The notes under the pieces were generated by a model. That model searched no databases. It was not told the origin of the DNA and saw only the letters and a list, made by a program, of their open reading frames with translations. From positions 1 to 5,087 of the forward strand of contig JAHLWJ010000339.1 of assembly GCA_019057975.1 (NCBI GenBank): DNA of 5,087 nt, given 5' to 3'. Numbering within the stretch: position 1 is the stretch's first letter; every line of letters begins with the position of its first letter. The translations under genes were made by a program, and so were the position numbers. The DNA is from Promethearchaeota archaeon (GTDB lineage Archaea; Asgardarchaeota; Lokiarchaeia; Sigynarchaeales; SOKP01). Positions 1-5,071 of this stretch are shown here, in pieces.

Positions 1-2
1 GA

Positions 3-740
3 TTTTGGTATCAATACAAATACTTAATTGAAGATGAAGATTTAAAGTCACTTAACAAATATAAAGAGTTTGCTGAATTATTAGATATATGTAAAAAAAG
101 GGAATCAGAAGCCAAAAGAGATGAGAAACCCGATTTAAAAATAATTGCGCCAGTTAAGATGAATGAACAATATAAGCATCCCTTGATTATTGCTTTACAT
201 GGTGACCAGGAAAATATTGAGATAACAGAAGACTATTGGAGTTCTTGTGCAGATAAAAGCTATATATTGGCCTTGCCACAGTCTTCTCAAATACAGTTTT
301 CAAAAGGTTATGAGTGGAAGGATATTGAAAAAGGTTCACGAGAATTGAAGGAGCATTATGAAAGTATTTTAGAAAAATATAATGTTGATTCTGATAATAT
401 TATAATTGGTGGATTTTCCGCAGGGGGGAGAGTTGCCTTATACTCAATTCTAAAAGGTATAATTCAGGTAAAAGGATTTATACTTGTTGCTCCGTGGTTA
501 CCTGAAATTGATGAATGGGCGCCTTTATTAGATAAGATAAGGGAGAAGGGGATAAAGGGTTATGTTGTTTGCGGTGATAAAGATGATGATTGCTATGAAT
601 GTACAAGAAAATTAGCAGATTTATTAAATATTAAAAAAATTTCCTATGAATTAAATATCTTTAAAGGCTTAGACCATGATTATCCGGATAATTTTAATGA
701 AATATTGCCAAAGGCAATTGAATTTATTTCGAAGAGTTAA
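3..740 (+). CDS. Alpha/beta hydrolase, predicted phospholipase/carboxylesterase type (5' end outside window)
   Basis: This is a serine hydrolase of the alpha/beta fold, probably a cytoplasmic esterase; the substrate cannot be read from the sequence. The frame is open from the first bases, so the gene begins upstream of the window. The ATG at 159 is an internal Met: no Shine-Dalgarno site precedes it, and the 52 codons before it read as a charged helical segment leading directly into the first core strand (HPLIIALHG). Counting from the first codon here, the expected catalytic triad is Ser139 in the elbow GFSAG, Asp192 in the segment CGDKDDD, and His225 in LDHDYP. The oxyanion region is the LHGD segment near residue 66. 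As I recall, relatives often carry a similar helical N-terminal extension, so little may be missing. It ends in TAA; 220 bases separate it from the next gene, so an operon is not indicated. Fold and triad are firm; substrate is unknown. Confidence 0.85.
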   Translation, partial: FWYQYKYLIEDEDLKSLNKYKEFAELLDICKKRESEAKRDEKPDLKIIAPVKMNEQYKHPLIIALHGDQENIEITEDYWSSCADKSYILALPQSSQIQFSKGYEWKDIEKGSRELKEHYESILEKYNVDSDNIIIGGFSAGGRVALYSILKGIIQVKGFILVAPWLPEIDEWAPLLDKIREKGIKGYVVCGDKDDDCYECTRKLADLLNIKKISYELNIFKGLDHDYPDNFNEILPKAIEFISKS

Positions 741-819
741 ATAATTAATATAAGGAAAATGATTTCATAATCAAATCGAGTACGGAGATTGATAAAAATG
801 TGAAGTTGTGAAGCCTGAC

Positions 820-842
820 CCCAAACGCTGAACCCAGACGCT
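820..842. repeat. Imperfect direct repeat, two 10-mers 13 bases apart
   Basis: CCCAAACGCT at 820-829 is followed by CCCAGACGCT at 833-842, nine of ten positions identical, with a GAA spacer. It looks like a two-copy tandem unit of 13 bases inside the GC-rich island. It has no known role. Confidence 0.5.
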
Positions 843-860
843 AATGGATAAACTGTAGGA

Positions 861-875
861 GCGGAGTTGCTTCGC
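861..875. other. Short hairpin GCGGAG-TTG-CTTCGC
   Basis: GCGGAG (861-866) pairs with CTTCGC (870-875), including one G-U pair in RNA, around the loop TTG. A run of T begins only 24 bases later (899), so it is not a standard intrinsic terminator for the upstream gene. It fits better as the palindromic core of the REP-like remnant. Confidence 0.4.
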
Positions 876-898
876 CAGTCGTTCAAGAGGAAGAAGGA

Positions 899-941
899 TT
901 TTTTATTTTGTTTTTATTTTCTGATAATGTATTTGTATAAA
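899..941 (+). promoter_or_regulatory. AT-rich leader with possible -10 elements, weak
   Basis: This stretch before the second hydrolase is almost entirely A and T. GATAAT (923-928) and TATAAA (936-941) each match five of six positions of a sigma70 -10 box, but no good -35 box sits at the right distance from either. A promoter here is reasonable because the gap upstream is long, yet in such AT-rich sequence these matches are expected by chance. Confidence 0.2.
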
Positions 942-947
942 CTATAA

Positions 948-953
948 AGGAGG
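948..953 (+). promoter_or_regulatory. Strong Shine-Dalgarno site AGGAGG
   Basis: A perfect AGGAGG ends seven bases before the ATG at 961 and fixes that start codon. It is the best ribosome binding site in the window and suggests efficient translation of the second hydrolase. Confidence 0.85.
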
Positions 954-960
954 AAAAGAG

Positions 961-1992
961 ATGGTTATTCTTCAAGTCATTGGCATTATTATTGGAATAC
1001 TTGCCCTTTACTTATTAATTGTGGCTTTTGCACCTGGCTTTACGGTACCAGAGCAACCCCTGGAAAAAGCGAAACAACTGACCAAGAAGGTGGACGCAAA
1101 ACCATCACAGTCAAGAAAAGATGTGACTTTCAAAGTCAAAGGAACGTCAATAAGTGCCTGGCTGTATCAGCCTGAGGATTTGTCTGCTCCGGTTCCCTGT
1201 ATAATTATGGGACATGGTTTTGGGGGAACTAAGGATATGATCATGGAATCTTATGCTCTTCGATATCAGGAAGCCGGATTTGCTGTGCTTGCATTCGATT
1301 ACCGGCATTTTGGTGAAAGCGAAGGTGAACCGCGACAGCTGATGTGGATTCCCTATCAACTGGAAGATTATACAGCAGCAATCAAGCATGCTCGTGGTCT
1401 CAAGGAGATTGATCCGGCAAGAATTGCTCTGTGGGGCACCTCTGCAAGCGGTGGATATGGTATGGTAATCGCTTCAAAAGATAAAAATATTGCCTGTGTA
1501 TGTGCACAATGTCCGGGGCTGGATAGTCAAGCCTCAAGAGAGATGTTTTTAAAAAAATTAGGCATTGGGCACATTCTCCGTCTGTTTGTTCACGGACAAC
1601 GTGATATGATGAGGTTTCGCTTAGGTCTTTCGCCCCATAAAATACCTATCGTAGGGAAACCTGGAAGTATTGCTTTTTTCCCCATTTCGGATGCTTATGA
1701 CGGTTACAGTAAACTTGCATCGGAGAATTTTATTAACGAAGTCTGTGCTCGTGTCATTCTGCGGTCACACGGATTCAAACCGGTCGAACACCTACGGAAC
1801 GTACAATGCCCAATCCTGATTCAGATATGTGATCATGACAGCTTAGCTCCAATAAGTACCAAAACCGCAAAAGAATTGGAGAAATATGCAGAAGTGAAAC
1901 ACTATCCCATCGGCCACTTTGATATCTATACAGGGGATAACTTCGAAAAAAGCGTAAGCGATCAGCTTGAATTTTTTAATAAACACCTTTGA
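961..1992 (+). CDS. Membrane-anchored alpha/beta hydrolase (S15/dienelactone-hydrolase-like)
   Basis: A 343-residue serine hydrolase. Residues 3-24 are an uncleaved-looking hydrophobic segment (VIGIIIGILALYLLIVAF), so the enzyme is probably anchored in the cytoplasmic membrane. A strand-rich start (about 54-70) leads into the alpha/beta core: oxyanion region GHGFGG (84-89), nucleophile Ser161 in WGTSASGG, acid Asp293 in DHDSLAP (Asp291 is the alternative), and His319 in GHFDIYTGDNF. The elbow reads G-T-S-A-S-G-G, not strict GxSxG; WGTS-x-SGG is, from memory, usual for a large family of uncharacterised bacterial hydrolases near the X-Pro dipeptidyl peptidase (S15) domain. A lid-like insertion lies around 186-275. 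Start is fixed by the AGGAGG site. Its GC content looks higher (many sampled lines near or above 45%) than the flanking genes, which may mean transfer. Substrate unknown; likely a small ester or lactone. Confidence 0.87.
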   Translation: MVILQVIGIIIGILALYLLIVAFAPGFTVPEQPLEKAKQLTKKVDAKPSQSRKDVTFKVKGTSISAWLYQPEDLSAPVPCIIMGHGFGGTKDMIMESYALRYQEAGFAVLAFDYRHFGESEGEPRQLMWIPYQLEDYTAAIKHARGLKEIDPARIALWGTSASGGYGMVIASKDKNIACVCAQCPGLDSQASREMFLKKLGIGHILRLFVHGQRDMMRFRLGLSPHKIPIVGKPGSIAFFPISDAYDGYSKLASENFINEVCARVILRSHGFKPVEHLRNVQCPILIQICDHDSLAPISTKTAKELEKYAEVKHYPIGHFDIYTGDNFEKSVSDQLEFFNKHL

Positions 1993-2043
1993 TTTATTAA
2001 AACGATAGGGGGCGGTGGCTAGGTCAAATGTGTATGACAAATG

Positions 2044-2072
2044 TTGAGATCAACCCTCAAATATTGTACAAT
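2044..2072 (+). promoter_or_regulatory. Sigma70-type promoter for the PAS-GAF-GGDEF gene
   Basis: TTGAGA (2044-2049) and TACAAT (2067-2072) each match five of six consensus bases and are spaced by exactly 17 bases. Transcription would start near 2079-2080, giving a leader of about 45 bases before the start codon at 2126. It is the best promoter match upstream of a gene in the window and implies that the sensor gene is transcribed separately from the hydrolase before it. Confidence 0.55.
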
Positions 2073-2074
2073 AT
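2061..2074. promoter_or_regulatory. Perfect 14-base palindrome over the -10 box, candidate operator
   Basis: ATATTGTACAATAT is its own reverse complement and contains the whole -10 box TACAAT. A dimeric regulator bound here would block RNA polymerase. Just upstream TTGAG (2044-2048) and CTCAA (2056-2060) form another inverted pair covering most of the -35 box, and GTTAAGATCTAAAC (2082-2095) downstream is a near-palindrome with one mismatched pair. No regulator gene lies in the window, so the operator role is inferred from position and symmetry only. Confidence 0.35.
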
Positions 2075-2111
2075 GTTTGATGTTAAGATCTAAACCCTAA
2101 AAATACATCTT

Positions 2112-2117
2112 GGAGAA
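2112..2117 (+). promoter_or_regulatory. Shine-Dalgarno site GGAGAA before the sensor gene
   Basis: GGAG at 2112-2115 lies 10 bases before ATG 2126 and 7 bases before an adjacent in-frame TTG at 2123. The spacing suits the TTG slightly better, but ATG is much the more common start codon; the two choices differ by one residue. Confidence 0.55.
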
Positions 2118-2125
2118 GAACATTG

Positions 2126-3166
2126 ATGGAAGATAAAAAAATAACTAAAGAGCAGTTAACAAATAAATTGGTGAAATTGAGCCAGAGAATTGCCGAATTG
2201 GAAAAATCAGTAGTTGGGTGCCAACAGGTGGAAGAGTCCCTGCGGGAGAGTGAGGAAAAATTTCGAATTCTGGTAGAAATGGCTACTGACGCTATTTTCT
2301 TAGAGACAATAGAAGGTCGCATACTTGAATGTAACTCGTCTGGAGCAAAGATGTTTGGTTACTCCAAAAAAGAGATGATTGGCTTAACTATAGCTGATTT
2401 GGTTCCCGAAGAGTTTGCAAAAATACTGCCTAAAGTGATTACCGAAAAGGAAACTACTCATGGTATTTTTGTTCCACGTATAAATAAAAAGAAAGACGGC
2501 ACCATCTTTCCCACGGAAATTGCCACTAAACTTGTCAATATCAGAGAAAAACCCAGACTTATAGTTTATGTTCGTGATATCACCAAGCGCAAGAAAGCTG
2601 AAAAAAAACTCAAAAAAGCAAGAAAGATGTTTGCCAGTCTCTTTGCAAGTAGTCCTGAAGCTGCTCTATATCATGATGAAAATGGCAACATCATAAATAT
2701 AAATTCCCACTTTACCAAACTCTTTGGTTATACCTTAAAAGAGATTAGAGGTAGAAATATCGATGAGGGGATGATTTATCCTGCAGATAAGATAGAGGAA
2801 GGAAAGAGGCTCACCCAGAAAGTGTTAGATGGCTTTTTAGAGTATGAGACTATTAGAAAGAAGAAAGACGGGACTTTATTTCCCGTAATTATATCTGCAA
2901 GTCCGGTTATGATTGATAAAAAACCTCAAGGAACCGTAGTTTTATATAGAGATATCACTGAACGGAAGCAGAGCGAACAGTTAAATACAGTCTTATATAA
3001 TATCTCTAAAGCTGCAAATTCTGATATATCTCTTGAGCAGCTTTATCCTATAATTCATAAAGAGTTAAACAGGTTCATAGATGCCACCAATTTTTACATT
3101 ACCTTATTTAGCGAGAAAAAAGATAAAATATTACTCCCGTACTATATAGATGAACGAGTAAAATAA
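2126..3166 (+). CDS. N-terminal fragment of the sensor: coiled coil, two PAS domains, half a GAF domain
   Basis: This 346-residue product is soluble, with no signal peptide or membrane segment. Residues 4-44 form a charged, heptad-like coiled coil (LVKLSQRIAELEKSV region) that probably dimerises the sensor. The first PAS domain spans about 43-155, from EEKFRILVEMATDAIF through GRILECN to the closing VYVRDITKRKKAE. The second spans about 165-280, with FASLFASSPEAALYHDENG, FGYTLKEIRG and the closing LYRDITERK. A GAF domain opens at about 283 (LNTVLYNISKAA) and is cut by TAA after YYIDERVK. PAS domains bind ligands, haem or flavin, or carry signals between subunits; no cofactor-binding residue can be named here. 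Alone, the fragment has no output domain and would at best dimerise with or interfere with intact sensors. Start is ATG 2126 (TTG 2123 possible). A separate promoter lies at 2044-2072. Confidence 0.8.
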   Translation: MEDKKITKEQLTNKLVKLSQRIAELEKSVVGCQQVEESLRESEEKFRILVEMATDAIFLETIEGRILECNSSGAKMFGYSKKEMIGLTIADLVPEEFAKILPKVITEKETTHGIFVPRINKKKDGTIFPTEIATKLVNIREKPRLIVYVRDITKRKKAEKKLKKARKMFASLFASSPEAALYHDENGNIININSHFTKLFGYTLKEIRGRNIDEGMIYPADKIEEGKRLTQKVLDGFLEYETIRKKKDGTLFPVIISASPVMIDKKPQGTVVLYRDITERKQSEQLNTVLYNISKAANSDISLEQLYPIIHKELNRFIDATNFYITLFSEKKDKILLPYYIDERVK

Positions 3167-3193
3167 CCGGTTAAAGAAAAAGATGCTTCTGGG

Positions 3194-3976
3194 ATGTTGT
3201 CTGCTTATATAGAAAAAACTAATAAGTCACTTCTGGTTAATTTTAAGCAGATTAAAAAAATGGTAGCCCAAGGGAAATTAATAATGTCTAAATTAGGTTT
3301 CTTTACTGATAAATCTCAATGGTTAGGGGTCCCTCTAAAAGTAGAAGATAAACTGATTGGTAATATGGTTGTGCAAACTTATACTAACCCTAACCTCTAT
3401 TCTAAGAAAGATATTCAGCTTATGGAATTTGTTTCTTCCCAGGTTGCCACTGCTATACAGAGAAAGCAAATGGAGGAAGAGATGGAAAAATTAGCACACT
3501 TTGATAGTTTAACCGGTGCTTTTAATAGAGGATATGGCTTATCCCTACTGGAACGAGGACTTAAATTTGCCCGAAGAAGAAAAACACCATTTTTATTAAT
3601 CTATATTGATATAGATGATTTTAAAAATATTAATGATACTTTTGGTCATGGAGAAGGCGACCAAGTCTTAAAGGAAGTAGTTAAATTATTAAAATCTGCT
3701 TTAAGAGAGATCGATATCATCTGCCGGATGGGAGGGGATGAATTCTTACTAATCTTCCCGGATAGTTCCCAAAAAGAACTGTCTATAATTAAAGAACGTT
3801 TTAATAAGAATCTAATTAAGCTGAACCAAACCATTAATAAACCCTACAAAATAGGTTTTAGTATTGGCATTTCTTGTTATGACCCCGATAATCCTCAACC
3901 TATGGATGAATTAATTCGGATAGCTGATAATAAGATGTATGAAGAGAAAAGGAAAAATTTCAAAAGGAAAAAGTGA
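3194..3976 (+). CDS. C-terminal fragment of the sensor: GAF end plus intact GGDEF diguanylate cyclase domain
   Basis: If translated from ATG 3194 this gives 260 residues. Residues 1-90 are the second half of a GAF domain ([15 protein letters not shown], then the exit helix [14 protein letters not shown]). Residues 100-255 are a full GGDEF domain, which joins two GTP into cyclic di-[12 protein letters not shown] (104-112), metal and substrate residues Asp139, Asn147 and Asp156 in the [11 protein letters not shown]...GEGD segment, active-site GGDEF (180-184), and SIGIS plus ADNKMYE near the end. The inhibitory I-site RxxD is present (REID, 171-174), so feedback inhibition by cyclic di-GMP is expected. 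No Shine-Dalgarno site precedes 3194; the ATG is 27 bases after the stop of the upstream part, so reinitiation is conceivable but unproven. More likely it is the rear half of one gene. A basic tail (KRKNFKRKK) ends it. Confidence 0.78.
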   Translation: MLSAYIEKTNKSLLVNFKQIKKMVAQGKLIMSKLGFFTDKSQWLGVPLKVEDKLIGNMVVQTYTNPNLYSKKDIQLMEFVSSQVATAIQRKQMEEEMEKLAHFDSLTGAFNRGYGLSLLERGLKFARRRKTPFLLIYIDIDDFKNINDTFGHGEGDQVLKEVVKLLKSALREIDIICRMGGDEFLLIFPDSSQKELSIIKERFNKNLIKLNQTINKPYKIGFSIGISCYDPDNPQPMDELIRIADNKMYEEKRKNFKRKK

Positions 3977-4103
3977 AAGACTCTCCCCCCCCTTTTTTAT
4001 TTACCCCGAATATCAATAAATTTCCCCAAAAAAGAGGATTTTTGAAACTTTGTGCGTGCTTTTAAGAAGCTTTATATGATAAATCTGAAATGGTGTAGAT
4101 GTG
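3977..4103. other. Intergenic gap without a convincing terminator
   Basis: The gap holds a run of eight C followed by six T (3985-3998), with no matching G-run to form a stem. A weak A-T hairpin (CAAAAA 4027-4032 with TTTTTG 4039-4044) and a four-base stem (GCTT 4058-4061 with AAGC 4067-4070) are also seen. None makes a standard intrinsic terminator. TTGAAA (4042-4047) resembles a -35 box and TATGAT (4075-4080) a -10 box, but 27 bases apart is too far for one promoter. How the next gene is transcribed is unclear. Confidence 0.5.
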
Positions 4104-4922
4104 ATGAAAATTAAAGAAATTAAGACAAAATCAATTATTGTAAAATCAAATCTACCGGACGGAGATTTTGTTATAAACCCTTATATTGGATGTATGCATG
4201 GCTGTAAATATTGTTATGCAAGATTTATGAAAAGATTTACAGGACATACCGAACCATGGGGTTCTTTTGTTGATGTAAAGATTAATGCCCCTGATTTGAT
4301 CCCAGAAGGTACAAATAAATATAGGGAAAAATCTATAACAATTAGTTCTGTTACCGATCCCTATCAACCAATTGAGAGGAAATATAAAATCACCAGAAAA
4401 ATTCTTGAAAGACTTATACCACTTCAACCACATTTAGATTTGATTACCAAGTCTGATTTAGTAGTTAGAGATATTGATTTATTTAAGCAATTTAAAGATT
4501 GTATGGTAACTCTTTCTTTTTCGATTACAGACGAAAAACTAAGGAAACAAGTAGAGCTTCTATCATCTCCAGCGAAACAAAAAATAAATGCTTTGAAAGA
4601 GCTGCATAAAGCGAAAATTTCCACAGCCCTTTTTATCTCTCCGATCTTTCCACAAATAACGGATTGGGAAAAAATAATCAACAAAACCAAATCTTTTGTG
4701 GATGAATATTGGTTTGAAAACCTAAATCTTTACCCCTCTATCAAAGGTGAAATTTATAATTTTTTACGAAAAAACAAACCGGAACTTGTTGAAAAATACA
4801 AAAAAATCTACTCAAAAAATAGCAATTACTGGAATATTGAGGAAAACAAAATAATAGAATTCTGTAAAAAGAATAAAATTAGTTGTAAAACCTATTTTCA
4901 TCATAAGAGAAAAGATGCTTGA
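4104..4922 (+). CDS. Radical SAM protein of the SplB-like (spore photoproduct lyase-like) family
   Basis: A 272-residue cytoplasmic iron-sulfur enzyme (numbering from ATG 4104; GTG 4101 is an alternative start one residue longer). The cluster motif is Cys30-x3-Cys34-x2-Cys37 in NPYIGCMHGCKYCYARFM, the radical SAM signature that holds a [4Fe-4S] cluster and S-adenosylmethionine. Further family marks are ISSVTDPYQPIERKY (about 80-94), LITKSDLVVRDIDL, VTLSFS (135-140), SPIFP (179-183), WFENLNLYPSIKG (203-215) and a closing YFHH (264-267). Together these place it in COG1533 (SplB-type), whose members are mostly of unknown function; only some repair thymine dimers in spores. No spore gene is seen here, and the cysteine hydrogen donor of true spore photoproduct lyase cannot be identified, so a repair role should not be assumed. 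Only a weak ribosome binding site is visible. Full length for the family. Confidence 0.9.
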   Translation: MKIKEIKTKSIIVKSNLPDGDFVINPYIGCMHGCKYCYARFMKRFTGHTEPWGSFVDVKINAPDLIPEGTNKYREKSITISSVTDPYQPIERKYKITRKILERLIPLQPHLDLITKSDLVVRDIDLFKQFKDCMVTLSFSITDEKLRKQVELLSSPAKQKINALKELHKAKISTALFISPIFPQITDWEKIINKTKSFVDEYWFENLNLYPSIKGEIYNFLRKNKPELVEKYKKIYSKNSNYWNIEENKIIEFCKKNKISCKTYFHHKRKDA

Positions 4923-4937
4923 TAAAAATTTGCACGC

Positions 4938-4962
4938 GCTCAGAATGTTGAGTTGAGCTTTT
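4938..4962 (+). terminator. Weak candidate intrinsic terminator after the radical SAM gene
   Basis: GCTCA (4938-4942) pairs with TGAGC (4954-4958) around an 11-base loop and is followed by TTTT (4959-4962). The stem is only five pairs and the T-run short, so termination would be inefficient. It is correctly placed 15 bases after the stop codon. Confidence 0.3.
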
Positions 4963-4990
4963 GCGCTTCAAGAGTTAAAGGAATTATAAT
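4961..4990 (+). promoter_or_regulatory. Possible promoter with perfect -10 TATAAT
   Basis: TATAAT at 4985-4990 is a perfect -10 box. The sequence 18 bases upstream, TTGCGC (4961-4966), matches only three of six -35 positions. It points right, out of the window. The AT-rich setting makes a chance match possible. Confidence 0.3.
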
Positions 4991-5038
4991 GTATTTTGTA
5001 AAAAAGGAAATTGGGTTTAAGTTTTATATTCGTTATGT

Positions 5039-5067
5039 TTGACAATTAATTATCTTTACTATATCGT
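5039..5067 (+). promoter_or_regulatory. Sigma70-type promoter reading out of the window
   Basis: A perfect -35 box TTGACA (5039-5044) is followed after 17 bases by TATCGT (5062-5067), four of six -10 positions. The start of the spacer, AATTAAT, happens to match that of the trp/tac promoter. It would drive a gene starting beyond 5087. The -10 is weak, which fits a promoter needing or excluding a regulator. Confidence 0.45.
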
Positions 5068-5071
5068 AAAG
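5054..5071. promoter_or_regulatory. Inverted repeat CTTTAC-N6-GTAAAG over the -10 box, candidate operator
   Basis: Six-base arms CTTTAC (5054-5059) and GTAAAG (5066-5071) are exact reverse complements around six bases, and the central four of these (ATAT is off by one position) are also nearly symmetric. The element overlaps the -10 region of the promoter at 5039-5067, the usual place for a repressor site. The regulator is unknown. Confidence 0.4.

Larger units (their letters stand above)
799..880. repeat. GC-rich intergenic island, possible decayed REP-like or transposon-end remnant
   Basis: Within the 220-base gap after the first hydrolase, about 80 bases are close to half G+C while the flanks are very AT-rich. 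The stretch contains a direct repeat TGTGAAG (799-805 and 807-813), the segment TGTGAAGCCTGACCCC (807-822), a pair of near-identical 10-mers (820-829 and 833-842), and a short hairpin at 861-875 inside the segment TGTAGGAGCGGAG. Strings like GGGGTCAGGCTTCACA (minus strand) and GTAGGAGCGG recur, from memory, in dispersed intergenic repeats and near Y1-transposase (REP-type) elements of many bacteria. No transposase is present. The assignment is an inference from composition and resemblance; it needs copies elsewhere in the genome to be accepted. Confidence 0.35.
2028..2093 (+). other. 21-codon open frame, possible gene remnant
   Basis: From ATG 2028 a short frame runs to TAA 2091-2093. From its second internal Met it reads MTNVEINPQILYNMFDVKI. 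The opening, MTNVEINPQIL, resembles how some HigA/ImmA-type helix-turn-helix proteins begin (a V-x-I-N-P-x-x-L pattern), but similarity is lost at once. The G-rich stretch upstream is not a clean ribosome binding site, and the frame overlaps the promoter for the next gene. It is most likely chance or a small remnant, not a working gene. Confidence 0.12.
2126..3976 (+). pseudogene. PAS-PAS-GAF-GGDEF diguanylate cyclase gene interrupted by one in-frame stop
   Basis: The two reading frames 2126-3166 and 3194-3976 are the same frame, separated only by TAA at 3164-3166 (codon 347). Reading through, the bases between give PVKEKDASG, and the joined product is one continuous sensor of 616 codons: coiled coil, PAS, PAS, GAF, GGDEF. 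The stop sits inside the GAF domain, right after YYIDERVK, where relatives continue without a gap. There is no frameshift and no other damage: PAS domains, GGDEF, metal ligands and I-site all look intact. That suggests a very recent nonsense mutation, a base-calling error, or readthrough (the base after TAA is C, a context often considered leaky). Single-base changes from CAA, GAA, AAA, TAT, TAC, TTA or TCA would produce it. TGA and TAA end the neighbouring genes normally, so a changed genetic code is unlikely. Confidence 0.75.

Noticed and set aside
159..161. ATG 159 as the start of the first hydrolase
   Set aside because: The frame is open back to base 3, no ribosome binding site precedes 159, and the upstream codons read as a plausible helical part of the same protein.
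1147..1389. Minus-strand open frame of 80 codons, and similar minus-strand frames at 1843-2040, 2083-2322, 3646-3834, 4152-4433 and 4424-4690
   Set aside because: All lie over well-supported + strand genes, lack recognisable domains and ribosome binding sites, and are shadows of those genes.
3164..3166. Reassigned stop codon as an explanation of the split sensor
   Set aside because: TAA also ends the first hydrolase at a natural domain end and TGA ends the other genes, so neither looks recoded.
3164..3173. Palindrome TAACCGGTTA containing the internal stop codon
   Set aside because: Ten bases with no loop cannot form a useful hairpin, and a chance palindrome of this size is expected; no target duplication or insertion is seen around it.
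3969..3998. Intrinsic terminator formed by AAAAAG and CTTTTT around the C-run
   Set aside because: The stem is almost all A-T with an 18-base loop; it would be too unstable.
4042..4080. Promoter for the radical SAM gene from TTGAAA and TATGAT
   Set aside because: The boxes are 27 bases apart, well beyond the usual 16-19.
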